A stretch of DNA of 64,000 nt from Conchiformibius kuhniae DSM 17694 (GCF_000428785.1 NZ_AUAP01000001.1:248001-312000), one strand, 5' to 3'; counted from the first letter of the stretch, positions 24,600 to 34,098 are shown. The notes: generated by a model from the sequence alone, not told the origin. Program-made: numbers and translations.

Positions 24600-26618
24600 A
24601 TGCTCAATCCGCAACAGCTTGAAGCCGTACACTATTTGGGCGGGCCCCTGTTTGTGCTGGCGGGGGCGGGCAGTGGCAAAACCCGCGTCATCAGCGAAAA
24701 AATCGCCTACATGATTACCCGTGCGGGCTATGCGCCGCACAGCATCGCCGCGATTACCTTTACCAATAAAGCGGCAACGGAAATGCGCGAGCGCGTTTCC
24801 GCCTTGTTAAAAGGCAAGCAAAGCAAAGGCTTGAGCGTGTCCACTTTTCACGCTTTCGGCATGCGCCTGTTGCGCGAGGAGGCGCGTCATGCGGGCTACA
24901 AGCGCGATTTTTCCATTTTGGACGCGTCCGACAGTGGCAGCATCATTGCCGAATTGTCGGACGGCGGCGGACGGGAAAGCCTGTTTCGCACCCAACAGCA
25001 GATTTCGCGCTGGAAAAACGCGCTGATTGACCCCGAGCAGGCATCGGCATCGGCGCAAGACGGCTGGCAGGTGCAAACGGCGCAAATTTACGCGGATTAT
25101 CAAGCGGTTTTGCAGCAGTATCAGGCAGTGGATTTTGACGATTTAATCCGTTTGCCCGTGTGTTTGCTGCAACAATCGTCCGAATTGCGGGTGAAGTGGC
25201 AGCAGCGTTTGCGCTATTTGCTGGTGGACGAATGCCAAGACACCAATACGTGCCAATATTTGCTGATGCGCCTGTTGAGCGGGGCGGAAGGCATGTTTAC
25301 GGTGGTGGGCGACGATGACCAGAGCATTTATGCGTGGCGCGGGGCAGACATGGAAAATTTGTGCCGTTTGCAGCAGGATTATCCGCAGTTGAAAATCATC
25401 AAGCTGGAGCAGAATTACCGTTCTACGGCGCGGATTTTGCGTTTGGCAAACGGGCTGATTGCCAATAATCCGAAGCTGTTTGCCAAAACGCTGTGGTCGC
25501 AATTGGGCGAGGGCGATGCGGTGCGGGTGGTGGCGTGTCAAAACGCGCAGCACGAAGCGGATTATGCGGCGCAGCAGATTTCGCTCTACAAGCTCACGCG
25601 CGGGGAAAAAGGGCGTTATGCCGATTGTGCGGTGCTGTATCGCGGCAACCATCAGGCGCGTTTGTTTGAAGAGGCGTTGCGGGCGGCACGGATTCCGTAT
25701 CGGGTGTCGGGCGGGCAGAGCTTTTTTGACAAGGCGGAAATCAAAGATGTGTTGGCGTATGTGCGGGTGTTGGCAAACCCTGATGACAATCCCGCGTTTT
25801 TACGCGCCGCCACCGCGCCGAAGTGCGGCATCGGCGCGGCGGCGCTGGGCAAGTTGAATGCTTATGCGGACGAGCACGCGTGCAGCTTGTCGGCGGCGGC
25901 GGAGATGGCGCACCACATTTGGGCAGATGCGGCGGGCAAAAGTATGCGGGCGGTGGCGGGTTTTGCCGAATTGTTGCGCCGCTACCGCCACCGCGCCGCC
26001 CGTGAAGACGCCGGCACGGTCATCAGCGATTTGCTGCGTGACATCGCCTATCAGGATTATCTCTACCGTCAGGCAGACAGCCCGCGCGCCGCCGAAAACC
26101 GTTGGCGCAACGTTTGCGACTTGGCAGACTGGCTGGCGCGAAAAGGCGCGGAAGACGGCAAAAACCTGCTCGAGCTGGCGCAAACCATCGCCTTGATGAC
26201 CCTGCTGGACGGCAAAAACGAAGAAGAACACGATGCCGTGCGCCTTTCCACCCTGCACGCTGCCAAAGGCTTGGAATACGAAAACGTGTTTTTGGCAGGC
26301 TGCGAAGAAGGCATCTTTCCCCATGCCGACAGCATCGATGAAGGGCGCATCGATGAAGAACGCCGGCTGATGTATGTGGGCATTACCCGCGCCAAACGCC
26401 ATTTGACGATTTTGTATTGCGTGAAGCGCAAGCATCGCGGCGAATGGCTGTTTCCCGAACCGAGCCGCTTTATCGGCGAACTGCCGCAAAGCGAATTGCA
26501 ATGGTTCGGGCGAAAAGGCGGCGAACCGGCGATTAGCAAAGCAGAAGGCAAAGCGCGTTTGAGCGGCATGCTGGCAGCGTTGGAACAAAAAATCGCCGCC
26601 AACAAACACCGGACATAA
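24600..26618 (+). CDS. rep: ATP-dependent DNA helicase Rep (UvrD/Rep family)
   Basis: A superfamily 1A 3'-5' helicase of 672 residues that helps forks pass obstacles. Motifs in order: Q-motif LNPQQLEAV, Walker A AGAGSGKT (about 22-29), AAITFTNKAATEMRER, STFHAFG, Walker B VDECQDTN (about 212), GDDDQSIYAWRGA, LEQNYRS, and C-terminal LSTLHAAKGLEYENVFL plus EERRLMYVGITRAK. Length fits Rep (about 670) rather than UvrD. Its ATG lies two bases after the fpr stop, so it depends on the fpr transcript. Confidence 0.95.
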   Translation: MLNPQQLEAVHYLGGPLFVLAGAGSGKTRVISEKIAYMITRAGYAPHSIAAITFTNKAATEMRERVSALLKGKQSKGLSVSTFHAFGMRLLREEARHAGYKRDFSILDASDSGSIIAELSDGGGRESLFRTQQQISRWKNALIDPEQASASAQDGWQVQTAQIYADYQAVLQQYQAVDFDDLIRLPVCLLQQSSELRVKWQQRLRYLLVDECQDTNTCQYLLMRLLSGAEGMFTVVGDDDQSIYAWRGADMENLCRLQQDYPQLKIIKLEQNYRSTARILRLANGLIANNPKLFAKTLWSQLGEGDAVRVVACQNAQHEADYAAQQISLYKLTRGEKGRYADCAVLYRGNHQARLFEEALRAARIPYRVSGGQSFFDKAEIKDVLAYVRVLANPDDNPAFLRAATAPKCGIGAAALGKLNAYADEHACSLSAAAEMAHHIWADAAGKSMRAVAGFAELLRRYRHRAAREDAGTVISDLLRDIAYQDYLYRQADSPRAAENRWRNVCDLADWLARKGAEDGKNLLELAQTIALMTLLDGKNEEEHDAVRLSTLHAAKGLEYENVFLAGCEEGIFPHADSIDEGRIDEERRLMYVGITRAKRHLTILYCVKRKHRGEWLFPEPSRFIGELPQSELQWFGRKGGEPAISKAEGKARLSGMLAALEQKIAANKHRT

Positions 26619-26627
26619 ATGCAAAAT

Positions 26628-26654
26628 CCCGCAAAACCGGCAAGGCTTTGCGGG
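26628..26654 (-). terminator. terminator between convergent rep and rplI
   Basis: CCCGCAAA..TTTGCGGG stem; on the minus strand it is followed by ATTTTG, so it best serves the ribosomal operon. Confidence 0.65.
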
Positions 26655-26688
26655 AGCATCATACGGATGGGCGTTTGGCGTGTCAGGC

Positions 26689-27141
26689 TTATTCGGCAGC
26701 AGCCACCACCGCAACGGTAATCACCGCAACGGCTTCACTGTGCAATGCCACTTCCACCTCGTATTCGCCAACGGCTTTGAACGGGCCTTCGGGCAAGCGC
26801 ACATTGGCTTTGGCGGCTTCCACACCGAAAGCGCGTACGGCTTCGGCGATGTCGGCGTTGGTTACCGAACCGAACAAACGGCCGTCCACCCCCGCTTTTT
26901 GCGCGATGGTGATGGTTTGACCGTCCAATTTTTCCTTACGCGCTTGCGCGTCTGCCAAAACGGCGGCTTGTTTGGCTTCCCACTCGGCGCGGCGCGCTTC
27001 AAACTCTTTCAGGTTTTCGGCGGTGGCGCGTTTGGCTTTGCCTTGCGGAATCAGAAAGTTGCGGGCATAACCGTTTTTCACGGTTACCACATCGCCCAAG
27101 TTGCCCAAAGCGGCAATGCGTTCCAACAGGATGATTTGCAT
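26689..27141 (-). CDS. rplI: 50S ribosomal protein L9
   Basis: 150 residues with the L9 signature [20 protein letters not shown] at about 14-33, the long connecting helix rich in Lys, Glu and Ala, and the C-terminal domain ([14 protein letters not shown]). It binds 23S rRNA domain V. Last gene of rpsF-priB-rpsR-rplI. Confidence 0.98.
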   Translation of the reverse strand: MQIILLERIAALGNLGDVVTVKNGYARNFLIPQGKAKRATAENLKEFEARRAEWEAKQAAVLADAQARKEKLDGQTITIAQKAGVDGRLFGSVTNADIAEAVRAFGVEAAKANVRLPEGPFKAVGEYEVEVALHSEAVAVITVAVVAAAE

Positions 27142-27156
27142 AATGAAGTCTCCCGA

Positions 27157-27387
27157 TTATTTGTGTTGGTCGGTGTAGGGCAGCAATGCCAGAAAGCGGG
27201 CGCGTTTGACAGCAACCGCCAACTGGCGTTGGTAGTGCGCTTTGGTGCCGGTGATGCGGGCGGGAATGATTTTGCCGTTTTCGGTGATGAAGTCTTTCAG
27301 CAAATCAACGTTTTTGTAATCCACTTCTTGGATTTTTTCGGCGGTAAAACGGCAGAATTTTCTGCGTTTGAAGGTTTGTCGTGCCAT
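27157..27387 (-). CDS. rpsR: 30S ribosomal protein S18
   Basis: 76 residues, complete, with the family blocks [29 protein letters not shown] and [20 protein letters not shown]. It partners S6 on the platform of the small subunit, matching its place in the rpsF operon. The gap to priB is 2 bases. Confidence 0.98.
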   Translation of the reverse strand: MARQTFKRRKFCRFTAEKIQEVDYKNVDLLKDFITENGKIIPARITGTKAHYQRQLAVAVKRARFLALLPYTDQHK

Positions 27388-27389
27388 GA

Positions 27390-27689
27390 TTATTCAACCT
27401 TGTCTTCTTGAATGTCCTGTATATGCAGCATCGGGCGCGGATTGTTGCGTCCGCTTTGTACCAAAAAGCCGCCAACGCGTACGCGCGTGCCTTGCCTGTG
27501 CTGCCATGCCGTTGCGTCCGTGCCGATGATTTTTGCGGGCAGGGTGAATTTTGCCAAGTATCTTGCGCCGTTTTCATGCTGCCACGATTCGTGTGTCAGC
27601 ACCACCTCCAAAACGGGAATCCCCGCAGGGCTGTGGCGCAAAGGGGCGACCTGCGCGAGCATCGCGCCGAGACGGAAACGGTTTTCCAA
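27390..27689 (-). CDS. priB: primosomal replication protein N (PriB)
   Basis: A 99-residue OB-fold protein that binds single-stranded DNA and helps PriA restart replication. Matches include [19 protein letters not shown] (about 19-37) and [10 protein letters not shown]. It has no ATG in the proper place; the reading frame begins with TTG at 27689, two bases after the rpsF stop, and no earlier start is possible. TTG use plus the tight gap suggests low, coupled translation. The position between rpsF and rpsR is standard. Confidence 0.93.
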   Translation of the reverse strand: MENRFRLGAMLAQVAPLRHSPAGIPVLEVVLTHESWQHENGARYLAKFTLPAKIIGTDATAWQHRQGTRVRVGGFLVQSGRNNPRPMLHIQDIQEDKVE

Positions 27690-27691
27690 TG

Positions 27692-28078
27692 TTATGCGGC
27701 TTCGGCGGGGGTTTCTGCGGGTGCTTCGCTGCTGCCGTTGTCCAACAGGTTTTTGGATTTTTCCTCTTTCATCATCGGCGACGGCTCGGTAACGGCGTGC
27801 TTGGTTTGAATGGTGAGGTGGCGCAGCACGGCATCGTTGAAGCGGAAGCCGGTTTCCAGCTCTTCGATGACGGCGGGGGTGGTTTCCACGTTCATCAGCA
27901 CATAGTGCGCTTTGTGGATTTTGTTGATGGGATAAGCCAATTGGCGGCGACCCCAGTCTTCAAGGCGGTGGATTTTGCCCTGATTGTCGTTAATCAGTGT
28001 TTTGTAGCGTTCCACCATCGCGGGCACTTGCTCGCTTTGGTCGGGGTGAACGATAAACACGATTTCATAATGGCGCAT
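27692..28078 (-). CDS. rpsF: 30S ribosomal protein S6
   Basis: 128 residues starting [19 protein letters not shown], the S6 N-terminus, with [20 protein letters not shown] (about 50-69). The C-terminal tail (ending [15 protein letters not shown]) is acidic and variable as usual for S6. First gene of the operon; AAGGAGCGAAC precedes the ATG. Confidence 0.98.
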   Translation of the reverse strand: MRHYEIVFIVHPDQSEQVPAMVERYKTLINDNQGKIHRLEDWGRRQLAYPINKIHKAHYVLMNVETTPAVIEELETGFRFNDAVLRHLTIQTKHAVTEPSPMMKEEKSKNLLDNGSSEAPAETPAEAA

Positions 28079-28149
28079 GTTCGCTCCTTGCGGTTTGAAA
28101 ACAGCCTTCGGCCATGCGTGCGCGAAGGCAAGGGTTGCAAAAGCGGGCG

Positions 28150-28179
28150 ATTATAGCGCAAACGGGCGGCGGCGGGCAA
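28150..28179 (-). promoter_or_regulatory. promoter of the rpsF-priB-rpsR-rplI operon
   Basis: On the minus strand TTGCCC, 18-base spacer, TATAAT, 72 bases before rpsF. Confidence 0.6.
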
Positions 28180-28250
28180 GCTTTGTGGGGAGAATGCGGC
28201 AGGTGCGCCCGTTGCGGCGGCGGGCAATCGGCATTGGCATGTTTTTTGCG

Positions 28251-28256
28251 TATAAT
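28251..28256 (+). promoter_or_regulatory. -10 box for the pilin-like gene
   Basis: TGCGTATAATAAG: TATAAT 62 bases before the start codon; the region at -35 (TCGGCA) is a poor match. Confidence 0.45.
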
Positions 28257-28317
28257 AAGCGGATAGGGCGGCCGGAACGGGGCAGGGCGGCGGCGCAGCG
28301 CAGAAAGGAATCGTAAT

Positions 28318-28905
28318 ATGGAAAAATTAATGCATAAAAAACGCCGGCAGGGCGGTTTTACTTTGATTGAATTGATGGTAACCATTGCCATTTTGGCGAT
28401 ATTGGCGATGCTTGCCTATCCGGCATACCGCAAATTCGTGCTGATGGGGCGGATGGAAAGCGCGCGCGAGACGATGTTGCGCAACGTGCAAAACCTCGAA
28501 CGCTTTTATGCGCGGCACAGCACGCTGATTTGCGGCACGCGCAACGTGCCGGAGTGTGCCGACAAATCGGGCAACCAAGACACGATTGCGGCTGTGGGGC
28601 CGGTGCTGCCGCCGCGTTTCACCCCCGACATCAAAGGCAACGCGCACACGGGCTACTATGAAATCGACATCAGCCCCGTGGCGGGCGCGGGGGGCAACTC
28701 GGATACCGACAACTATCTGATATCCGCCGTGCCGAACAACAAAGTCCATCGCGGGGCGTTCAGCAGCAGCGAGCTGGAAAATCAGGAAATTTATTTGGTG
28801 TATTTCTCCCGCAGCGCATCGTTTGTCAAATGCACGCGCGAAGGCATGCGCATTGCCACGCAAAGCGCCGCTTCGCAGCAGCGTGCGGATTGCACGCCTT
28901 TGTGA
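28318..28905 (+). CDS. type IV pilin-like protein (minor pilin)
   Basis: 195 residues with a type III (prepilin) signal: a basic leader MEKLMHKKRRQGG, cleavage before FTLIELMVTIAILAILAM, and the essential Glu at mature position 5. The rest is a globular domain with four to six Cys (ICGTRNVPEC; VKCTREG; ADCTPL), suggesting disulfides. PilD would cleave and methylate it, and it would enter the type IV pilus or pseudopilus. Which minor pilin it is I cannot say. It ends in a terminator, and comP follows under its own -10 box. ATG has AAAGGAA at 7 bases. Confidence 0.85.
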   Translation: MEKLMHKKRRQGGFTLIELMVTIAILAILAMLAYPAYRKFVLMGRMESARETMLRNVQNLERFYARHSTLICGTRNVPECADKSGNQDTIAAVGPVLPPRFTPDIKGNAHTGYYEIDISPVAGAGGNSDTDNYLISAVPNNKVHRGAFSSSELENQEIYLVYFSRSASFVKCTREGMRIATQSAASQQRADCTPL

Positions 28906-28922
28906 TTTGCCCGTAGCGGCGA

Positions 28923-28957
28923 GCGCATAACGGCTGTTGCCGTTATGCGTTTTTTTG
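28923..28957 (+). terminator. terminator after the pilin-like gene
   Basis: CGCATAACGGC-TGTT-GCCGTTATGCG followed by TTTTTTT. Confidence 0.9.
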
Positions 28958-28965
28958 CTTTCCGC

Positions 28966-28971
28966 TATAAT
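28966..28971 (+). promoter_or_regulatory. -10 box for comP
   Basis: TATAAT 28 bases before the start, directly after the previous terminator. Confidence 0.5.
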
Positions 28972-28999
28972 GGGGCGCAGTTTGACCGTGGAATGAGAA

Positions 29000-29467
29000 G
29001 TGGCAGGAAAGATGCGCGGGTTTGTGTTGTCGGAATTGTTGGTGGTGTTGCTGATATTGTCGGTGCTGGCGGTGGCGGCGTATCCGGGGGTGGAAGCCTA
29101 TGTGCGGCGGGCGCGGCTGTATGAGGCGCAACAGGCGATGATGCTGAACATGCGCCATTTGGAACAGCATTATATGCAGCGTTTTTCGTTTAAGAAAAAC
29201 CGCCGCGAATGGGCGGATTTGCCTGTGGCGCAGACCAAGCATTTTTGCATCCGCATGCAGGGCAACCCCGCTTCCACCAATAAATATGACGACAGCTACA
29301 CCATGAAAGCGGTGGCGTTTGACCGCGACCGCGAACCGCGTGTGCTGGTGGTGAGTCAGGACGGGCGTTGGCGCGTGTGCGAACGCAGCCGCAGCCGTTG
29401 CGATGATGCGGGCTATTTTTCCAATCCGAACAATCAAAGCGGCGACAGTGGCTGTGTGGCGCAGTAG
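29000..29467 (+). CDS. comP: ComP-like minor pilin, DNA-uptake-sequence receptor
   Basis: A small prepilin with leader ending RG, mature start FVLSELLVVLLILSVLAV and Glu at +5. The soluble domain follows the ComP pattern known from Neisseria: PSLPI-like ADLPVAQ, then FCIRMQG, MKAVAFDRDREP, a Cys pair in RVCERSRSRCDD, DAGYFSNPN and a final Cys. In Neisseria ComP is the pilus protein that binds the DUS during transformation. Start: GTG 29000 has GGAATGAG upstream and gives a 7-residue leader; ATG 29012 would give a 3-residue leader. Its stop TAG is the first TAG of a repeat element. Identity is by recalled similarity, not by search. Confidence 0.82.
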   Translation: MAGKMRGFVLSELLVVLLILSVLAVAAYPGVEAYVRRARLYEAQQAMMLNMRHLEQHYMQRFSFKKNRREWADLPVAQTKHFCIRMQGNPASTNKYDDSYTMKAVAFDRDREPRVLVVSQDGRWRVCERSRSRCDDAGYFSNPNNQSGDSGCVAQ

Positions 29468-29627
29468 GGCGTGTCATTATTTAAATTTTTCTACTGAAAA
29501 TCAGTGTAATATAAAAAAATCCCGTCATTCCCGCGCAGGCGGGAATCCACTGCACGATGCTTTTTGGATTCCCGCCTGCGCGGGAATGACGGTGCTGTGT
29601 TTTCTCGGTTAATTGATGACGCGACTT
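29465..29627 (+). repeat. TAGGGCGTGTCA-type repeat element (D, about 163 bp)
   Basis: Left end TAGGGCGTGTCATTATTTAA, arm ACTGAAAATCAGTGTAATAT, paired dRS3 repeats ATTCCCGCGCAGGCGGGAAT and ATTCCCGCCTGCGCGGGAAT close together (middle section mostly deleted), right end GGTTAATTGATGACGCGA. It fills most of the comP-mfd gap. Confidence 0.8.
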
Positions 29628-29655
29628 GGGCGTGTTGTCGCGAAAAGGAATTTTG

Positions 29656-32600
29656 ATGAGTGGTGTGGTTTATCCTTTGCCCAAGCCCGCGCAAAAAAGT
29701 GTGTGGCGGGAGGTGTCTGCGGGCAGTTTGCCCTATGTTTTGGCGCAGAATCTGCCCGAAGGCAGGGTCAAAATCGTTCTGACCGCCGACAACGCCCAAG
29801 CCCGCCGTTTGCACGAGGCGTGGCGGTTTTTCCGTCCGCAGGACAACGCCTTGTTTTTTCCCGACTGGGAAACGCTGCCGTATGAACGCTTTTCGCCGCA
29901 TCAGGATTTGGTGTCGGAGCGTTTGTCGGTGTTGTGGCAGTTGAAAAACGGCTTGGCGGACGCGGTGTTCGTGCCGGTGGCGACGGCGATGCAGAAGCTG
30001 CCGCCGATGAAATTTTTGCTGGCGCGGACGTTTCATTTGCGGCGCGGCATGACGCTGCCGCCGCACGTTTTGCGGGCGAATTTGGTGGAAGCGGGCTATC
30101 ACGCGGCGGACAGCGTGTTGGGCGCGGGCGAGTTTGCCGTGCGCGGCGGGATAACGGACGTGTTTCCGATGGGCGGCGATGCGCCCTACCGTTTGGAATG
30201 GTTTGGCGACGAGTTGGACACGATTCGCCGTTTTGACCCCGACAGCCAGCGCAGTTTGGCGGCGGCGGACGAAGTGCGTTTGCTGCCCGCGCACGAGTTT
30301 CCAACGGACGCGCCCGACATTTTCCGCCGCCGTTTTCGTGAGGAAATTGAGGGCGACCCGTCTGCTGCGGTGGTGTATAACGCGGTTTCCAAAGGACAAT
30401 TCGGCGCGGGCGCGGAATATTATCTGCCTTTGTTTTTTGAGGAAGACTGCGCGACTTTGTTTGACTATGCGGGCGCGGACGCGCTGGCGGTGTGCGCCGC
30501 CGATGTCCACGCCTGCGCGGAACGCTTTTGGGCGGAGGTGAACGCGCGTTTCCGTTTGGCGGGCGGCGATGCGTCTTATCCGCCCTTGCCGCCGCAGCAT
30601 TTGTGGCTCAACGCCGACCGTTTCGCAGGCTGCCTGAAAACCTTGGCGCAAGTGCGTACCGCGCCCGATGCCCGCCACAATCTGCCCGAAATTGCCGTAA
30701 ACCGTCAGTCCAAAACGCCTTTGTCGGCATTGGCGGATTTTTGCCGCGACTTTGACGGACGCGTGCTGGTGTGCGCCGACAGCTTGGGACGGCGCGAAAC
30801 CATGAGCGCGTTTTTCGCCCAACACGGTTTGCACGCCCGCGCCGCCGCCGGTTGGGATGGCTTTTTGCGCAGCGATGCGCCCCTGATGCTGGCGGCCGCG
30901 CCGCTTGGCGAAGGTTTCAGGCTGCCTGAACACGGCATCGCCGTGATTACCGAAACCGAACTCTATCCCCACGTCGCCCGCGCCCCGCACCACGCCCAAC
31001 GCCGCCGCAAACACGCCGCCGTGTCCGATGCCGCCCTGCGCGATTTGGCGGAAATCAATGTCGGCGACCCCGTTGTCCATCAGGAACACGGCATCGGACG
31101 TTACGCGGGCTTGGCGAATATGGACTTCGGCGAGGGCGGCAGCGAAATGATGCTGCTGGAATACGCGGGCGGCGCACAACTTTACGTTCCCGTGTCGCAA
31201 CTGCACCTGATTAGCCGCTACGCCGGCGGCAACCGCGACAACGTTTCCCTGCACAAACTCGGACACGCCGCTTGGAGCAAAGCCAAACGCAAAGCCGCTG
31301 AACAAGCCCGCGACACCGCCGCCGAATTGCTGGATTTGTACGCCCGCCGCGCCGCCCGCGAAGGCCTGTCCTGCGAATGGGACGAACAAAGCTACCAAGC
31401 CTTTGCGGACGGCTTCGGCTACGAAGAAACCGAAGACCAAGCCGCCGCCATCGCCGCCGTGTTGCGCGACTTGGCGCACAGCAAACCGATGGACAGGCTG
31501 GTGTGCGGCGATGTCGGCTTCGGCAAAACCGAAGTGGCGTTACGCGCCGCCTTTGCCGCCGTGATGGGCGGACGGCAAGTCGCCGTGCTTGCCCCCACGA
31601 CTTTGCTGGTGGAACAGCACGCCAAAAACTTCGCCGGACGTTTTGCCGACTTTCCCGTCAAAATCGGCGCGCTGTCCCGCTTCAACAACAGCCGCGACAC
31701 CCAAACCACGCTGGCGGGCATGGCAGACGGCACGGTGGACATCGTTATCGGCACGCACAAACTCTTGCAAGACGGCATCGCCTTTAAAAACTTGGGCTTG
31801 GTGATTATTGACGAAGAACACCGCTTCGGCGTGCGCCAAAAAGAACAGCTCAAACAACTGCGCAGCAACGTGGATTTGCTCACCCTCACCGCCACCCCCA
31901 TTCCGCGCACCTTGAGCATGGCATTGGACGGCTTGCGCGATTTTTCCCTGATTGCCACCGCCCCCAGCCGCCGCCTTGCCGTCAAAACCTTTGTCAAACC
32001 GTTCAGCGAAGCCGGTATCCGCGAAGCCGTGTTGCGCGAACTCAAGCGCGGCGGACAAGTGTTTTTTCTGCACAACGAAGTGGAAACCATTGAAAATATG
32101 CGAGAAACATTGGAAACGCTGCTGCCTGAAGCCCGCATCGGCGTGGCGCACGGGCAACTGCGCGAACGCGAACTGGAACAGCGTATGCGCGGATTTTTGC
32201 AACAGCAATTCAACGTCTTACTCTGTTCCACCATCATTGAAACCGGCATTGACATTCCCAACGCCAACACCATCATCATCAACCGCGCCGACAAATTCGG
32301 CATCGCCCAACTGCACCAACTGCGCGGGCGCGTGGGACGCAGCCACCATCAGGCGTATGCCTACCTGCTCACCCCCGAAGCGGTCGGCAGGGACGCGGAA
32401 AAACGTTTGGACGCGCTGGCGGCGGCGGACGAATTGGGCGCGGGTTTCGGCTTGGCGATGCAGGACTTGGAAATTCGCGGCGCGGGCGAAATTTTGGGCG
32501 AAGGGCAGAGCGGCGAAATGGTGCAGGTGGGCTTGACGCTCTACACCGAAATGCTCAAACAAGCCGTGCGCGACCTGAAAAAAGGGCGCGTGCCCGATTT

Positions 32601-33060
32601 GGACGCGCCTTTGCGCGGCAGCACCGAAGTGAAATTGCACGCGCCCGCGCTGCTGCCTGAAGATTATTGCCCCGACGTGCATGAACGGCTGGTGTTGTAC
32701 AAACGCCTTGCCGCCGCCGAAACCGAGAAACAAATCAACGACATTCACGAAGAACTCATCGACCGTTTCGGCTTGGCGGACGCGCACCCGCCCGTGCGCA
32801 CCCTGCTGGACAGCCACCGCATCCGTTTGGCGGCGCACAATTTGGGCATCGCCACGGTGGACGCGACCGCGCACGCCGTTACGCTGGTGTTCGGCAGCGA
32901 ACCGAAAGTGTCGCCCGCCGCGCTGATTGCGCTGGTGCAGTCGGGCAAGCATTACCGCCTGCTGGACGGCGGCACGCGCCTGCGTATGGACACGCCGACA
33001 GACGATGCCGCCAAACGGATTGAAGCCGTGAAAACGCTGCTGCGGCGTTTGCAGGCATGA
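29656..33060 (+). CDS. mfd: transcription-repair coupling factor
   Basis: Mfd removes RNA polymerase stalled at DNA damage and recruits UvrA. The 1134-residue length is normal. Order: UvrB-like N-terminal part (PDWETLPYERFSPHQDLVSERL), RNA polymerase interaction domain beginning VGDPVVHQEHGIGRYAGL (about 475), then the RecG-like translocase with Walker A CGDVGFGKTEVALRA (about 620), IIDEEHRFGVRQKEQLK (about 725), LTATPIPRTLSMAL, and TIIETGIDIPNANTIIINRAD shown by its core IETGIDIPNA; the C-terminal UvrA-inhibitory domain is complete. ATG follows AAAAGGAATTTTG, the same leader as the lipoprotein at 1758. Confidence 0.97.
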   Translation: MSGVVYPLPKPAQKSVWREVSAGSLPYVLAQNLPEGRVKIVLTADNAQARRLHEAWRFFRPQDNALFFPDWETLPYERFSPHQDLVSERLSVLWQLKNGLADAVFVPVATAMQKLPPMKFLLARTFHLRRGMTLPPHVLRANLVEAGYHAADSVLGAGEFAVRGGITDVFPMGGDAPYRLEWFGDELDTIRRFDPDSQRSLAAADEVRLLPAHEFPTDAPDIFRRRFREEIEGDPSAAVVYNAVSKGQFGAGAEYYLPLFFEEDCATLFDYAGADALAVCAADVHACAERFWAEVNARFRLAGGDASYPPLPPQHLWLNADRFAGCLKTLAQVRTAPDARHNLPEIAVNRQSKTPLSALADFCRDFDGRVLVCADSLGRRETMSAFFAQHGLHARAAAGWDGFLRSDAPLMLAAAPLGEGFRLPEHGIAVITETELYPHVARAPHHAQRRRKHAAVSDAALRDLAEINVGDPVVHQEHGIGRYAGLANMDFGEGGSEMMLLEYAGGAQLYVPVSQLHLISRYAGGNRDNVSLHKLGHAAWSKAKRKAAEQARDTAAELLDLYARRAAREGLSCEWDEQSYQAFADGFGYEETEDQAAAIAAVLRDLAHSKPMDRLVCGDVGFGKTEVALRAAFAAVMGGRQVAVLAPTTLLVEQHAKNFAGRFADFPVKIGALSRFNNSRDTQTTLAGMADGTVDIVIGTHKLLQDGIAFKNLGLVIIDEEHRFGVRQKEQLKQLRSNVDLLTLTATPIPRTLSMALDGLRDFSLIATAPSRRLAVKTFVKPFSEAGIREAVLRELKRGGQVFFLHNEVETIENMRETLETLLPEARIGVAHGQLRERELEQRMRGFLQQQFNVLLCSTIIETGIDIPNANTIIINRADKFGIAQLHQLRGRVGRSHHQAYAYLLTPEAVGRDAEKRLDALAAADELGAGFGLAMQDLEIRGAGEILGEGQSGEMVQVGLTLYTEMLKQAVRDLKKGRVPDLDAPLRGSTEVKLHAPALLPEDYCPDVHERLVLYKRLAAAETEKQINDIHEELIDRFGLADAHPPVRTLLDSHRIRLAAHNLGIATVDATAHAVTLVFGSEPKVSPAALIALVQSGKHYRLLDGGTRLRMDTPTDDAAKRIEAVKTLLRRLQA

Positions 33061-33157
33061 TGTCCGAAGTTTGTGCCAAACTTTCAAGGGGCTGGGGCTT
33101 GATTGTGGCGATAACACAACTTTACGCGCAAAGCAAGCCTTTTTTTGCAAAAAATGG

Positions 33158-33163
33158 TATAAT
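33158..33163 (+). promoter_or_regulatory. -10 box upstream of rpoH
   Basis: AATGGTATAATTACC, 49 bases before the start. A convincing -35 box is absent, so an extended or activated promoter is possible. Confidence 0.45.
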
Positions 33164-33211
33164 TACCCGCTTAACCCAAAAACAAGAACAATACACCAAG
33201 AAGGAAGAAAC

Positions 33212-34072
33212 ATGTCAGCCATCACATTGCCCGTGCCGAGCGGACACGGCAGTCTCGACCAATACATCCACACCGTAAACAATATTCCGATGCTCACCGC
33301 CGAAGAAGAAAGCGCTTTGGCGGAGCGTCAGCTCAAGGGCGACTTGGAAGCCGCCAAGCAATTGATTTTGTCGCATTTGCGTGTGGTGGTGTCGATTGCA
33401 CGGGGCTATGACGGCTACGGATTGAACCAAGCCGATTTGATTCAGGAAGGCAATATCGGACTGATGAAAGCGGTCAAACGCTTCCAGCCCGCACGCGGGG
33501 CGCGGCTGTTTTCGTTTGCTGTGCATTGGATTAAGGCGGAAATCCACGAATTTATTTTGCGTAATTGGCGTTTGGTGCGCGTGGCCACCACCAAGCCCCA
33601 GCGCAAGCTGTTTTTCAATCTGCGCAGCATGCGCAAAAGCCTGAACGCGCTTTCGCCCAAAGAAGCGCAGGACATCGCCGATGATTTGGGCGTGAAACTT
33701 TCCGAAGTGCTGGAGATGGAGCAGCGCATGACCGGCCGCGATATCGGTTTGCTTGCCGACAACGGCGATGACGATGACAACGGTTTTGCGCCGATTGATT
33801 GGCTTGCCGACCACGGCAGCGAACCGGAGCAGCAGCTTGCCCGTCAGGCGCATTACGCTTTGCAAACCGAAGGCTTGCAACAGGCGTTGGCGCAGTTGGA
33901 CGCGCGCAGCCGCCGCATTGTGGAAACACGCTGGTTGCAGGACGACGGCGGGCTGACGCTGCACGAGTTGGCGGCGGAATACGGGGTGTCGGCAGAGCGC
34001 ATCCGCCAGATTGAGGCGAAGGCGATGCAGAAATTGCGCGGCTTTTTGGCGCATGAAGCGGAAAACGTTTGA
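33212..34072 (+). CDS. rpoH: RNA polymerase heat-shock sigma factor (sigma-32)
   Basis: 286 residues with regions 1.2-4.2. Region 2 has LIQEGNIGLMKAVKRFQPARG and FSFAVHWIKAEIHEFILRNW (split here at 20); the RpoH box QRKLFFNLR (about 130-138), which separates RpoH from RpoD/RpoS, is intact. Region 4 has LHELAAEYGVSAERIRQIE. Expected targets are chaperone and protease genes. ATG 33212 follows AAGGAAGAAAC. A strong hairpin ends the gene. Confidence 0.96.
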   Translation: MSAITLPVPSGHGSLDQYIHTVNNIPMLTAEEESALAERQLKGDLEAAKQLILSHLRVVVSIARGYDGYGLNQADLIQEGNIGLMKAVKRFQPARGARLFSFAVHWIKAEIHEFILRNWRLVRVATTKPQRKLFFNLRSMRKSLNALSPKEAQDIADDLGVKLSEVLEMEQRMTGRDIGLLADNGDDDDNGFAPIDWLADHGSEPEQQLARQAHYALQTEGLQQALAQLDARSRRIVETRWLQDDGGLTLHELAAEYGVSAERIRQIEAKAMQKLRGFLAHEAENV

Positions 34073-34098
34073 AAAACCGAATATCAGCTCAAGCCAAA

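Noticed and set aside
28318..29467. A prophage or type II secretion pseudopilin cluster
   Set aside because: Only two prepilin genes are present, with separate promoters and no secretion genes nearby; the second fits ComP.
29491..31479. A 662-codon open frame on the minus strand
   Set aside because: Antisense to mfd and extended into a repeat element; no recognisable domain.
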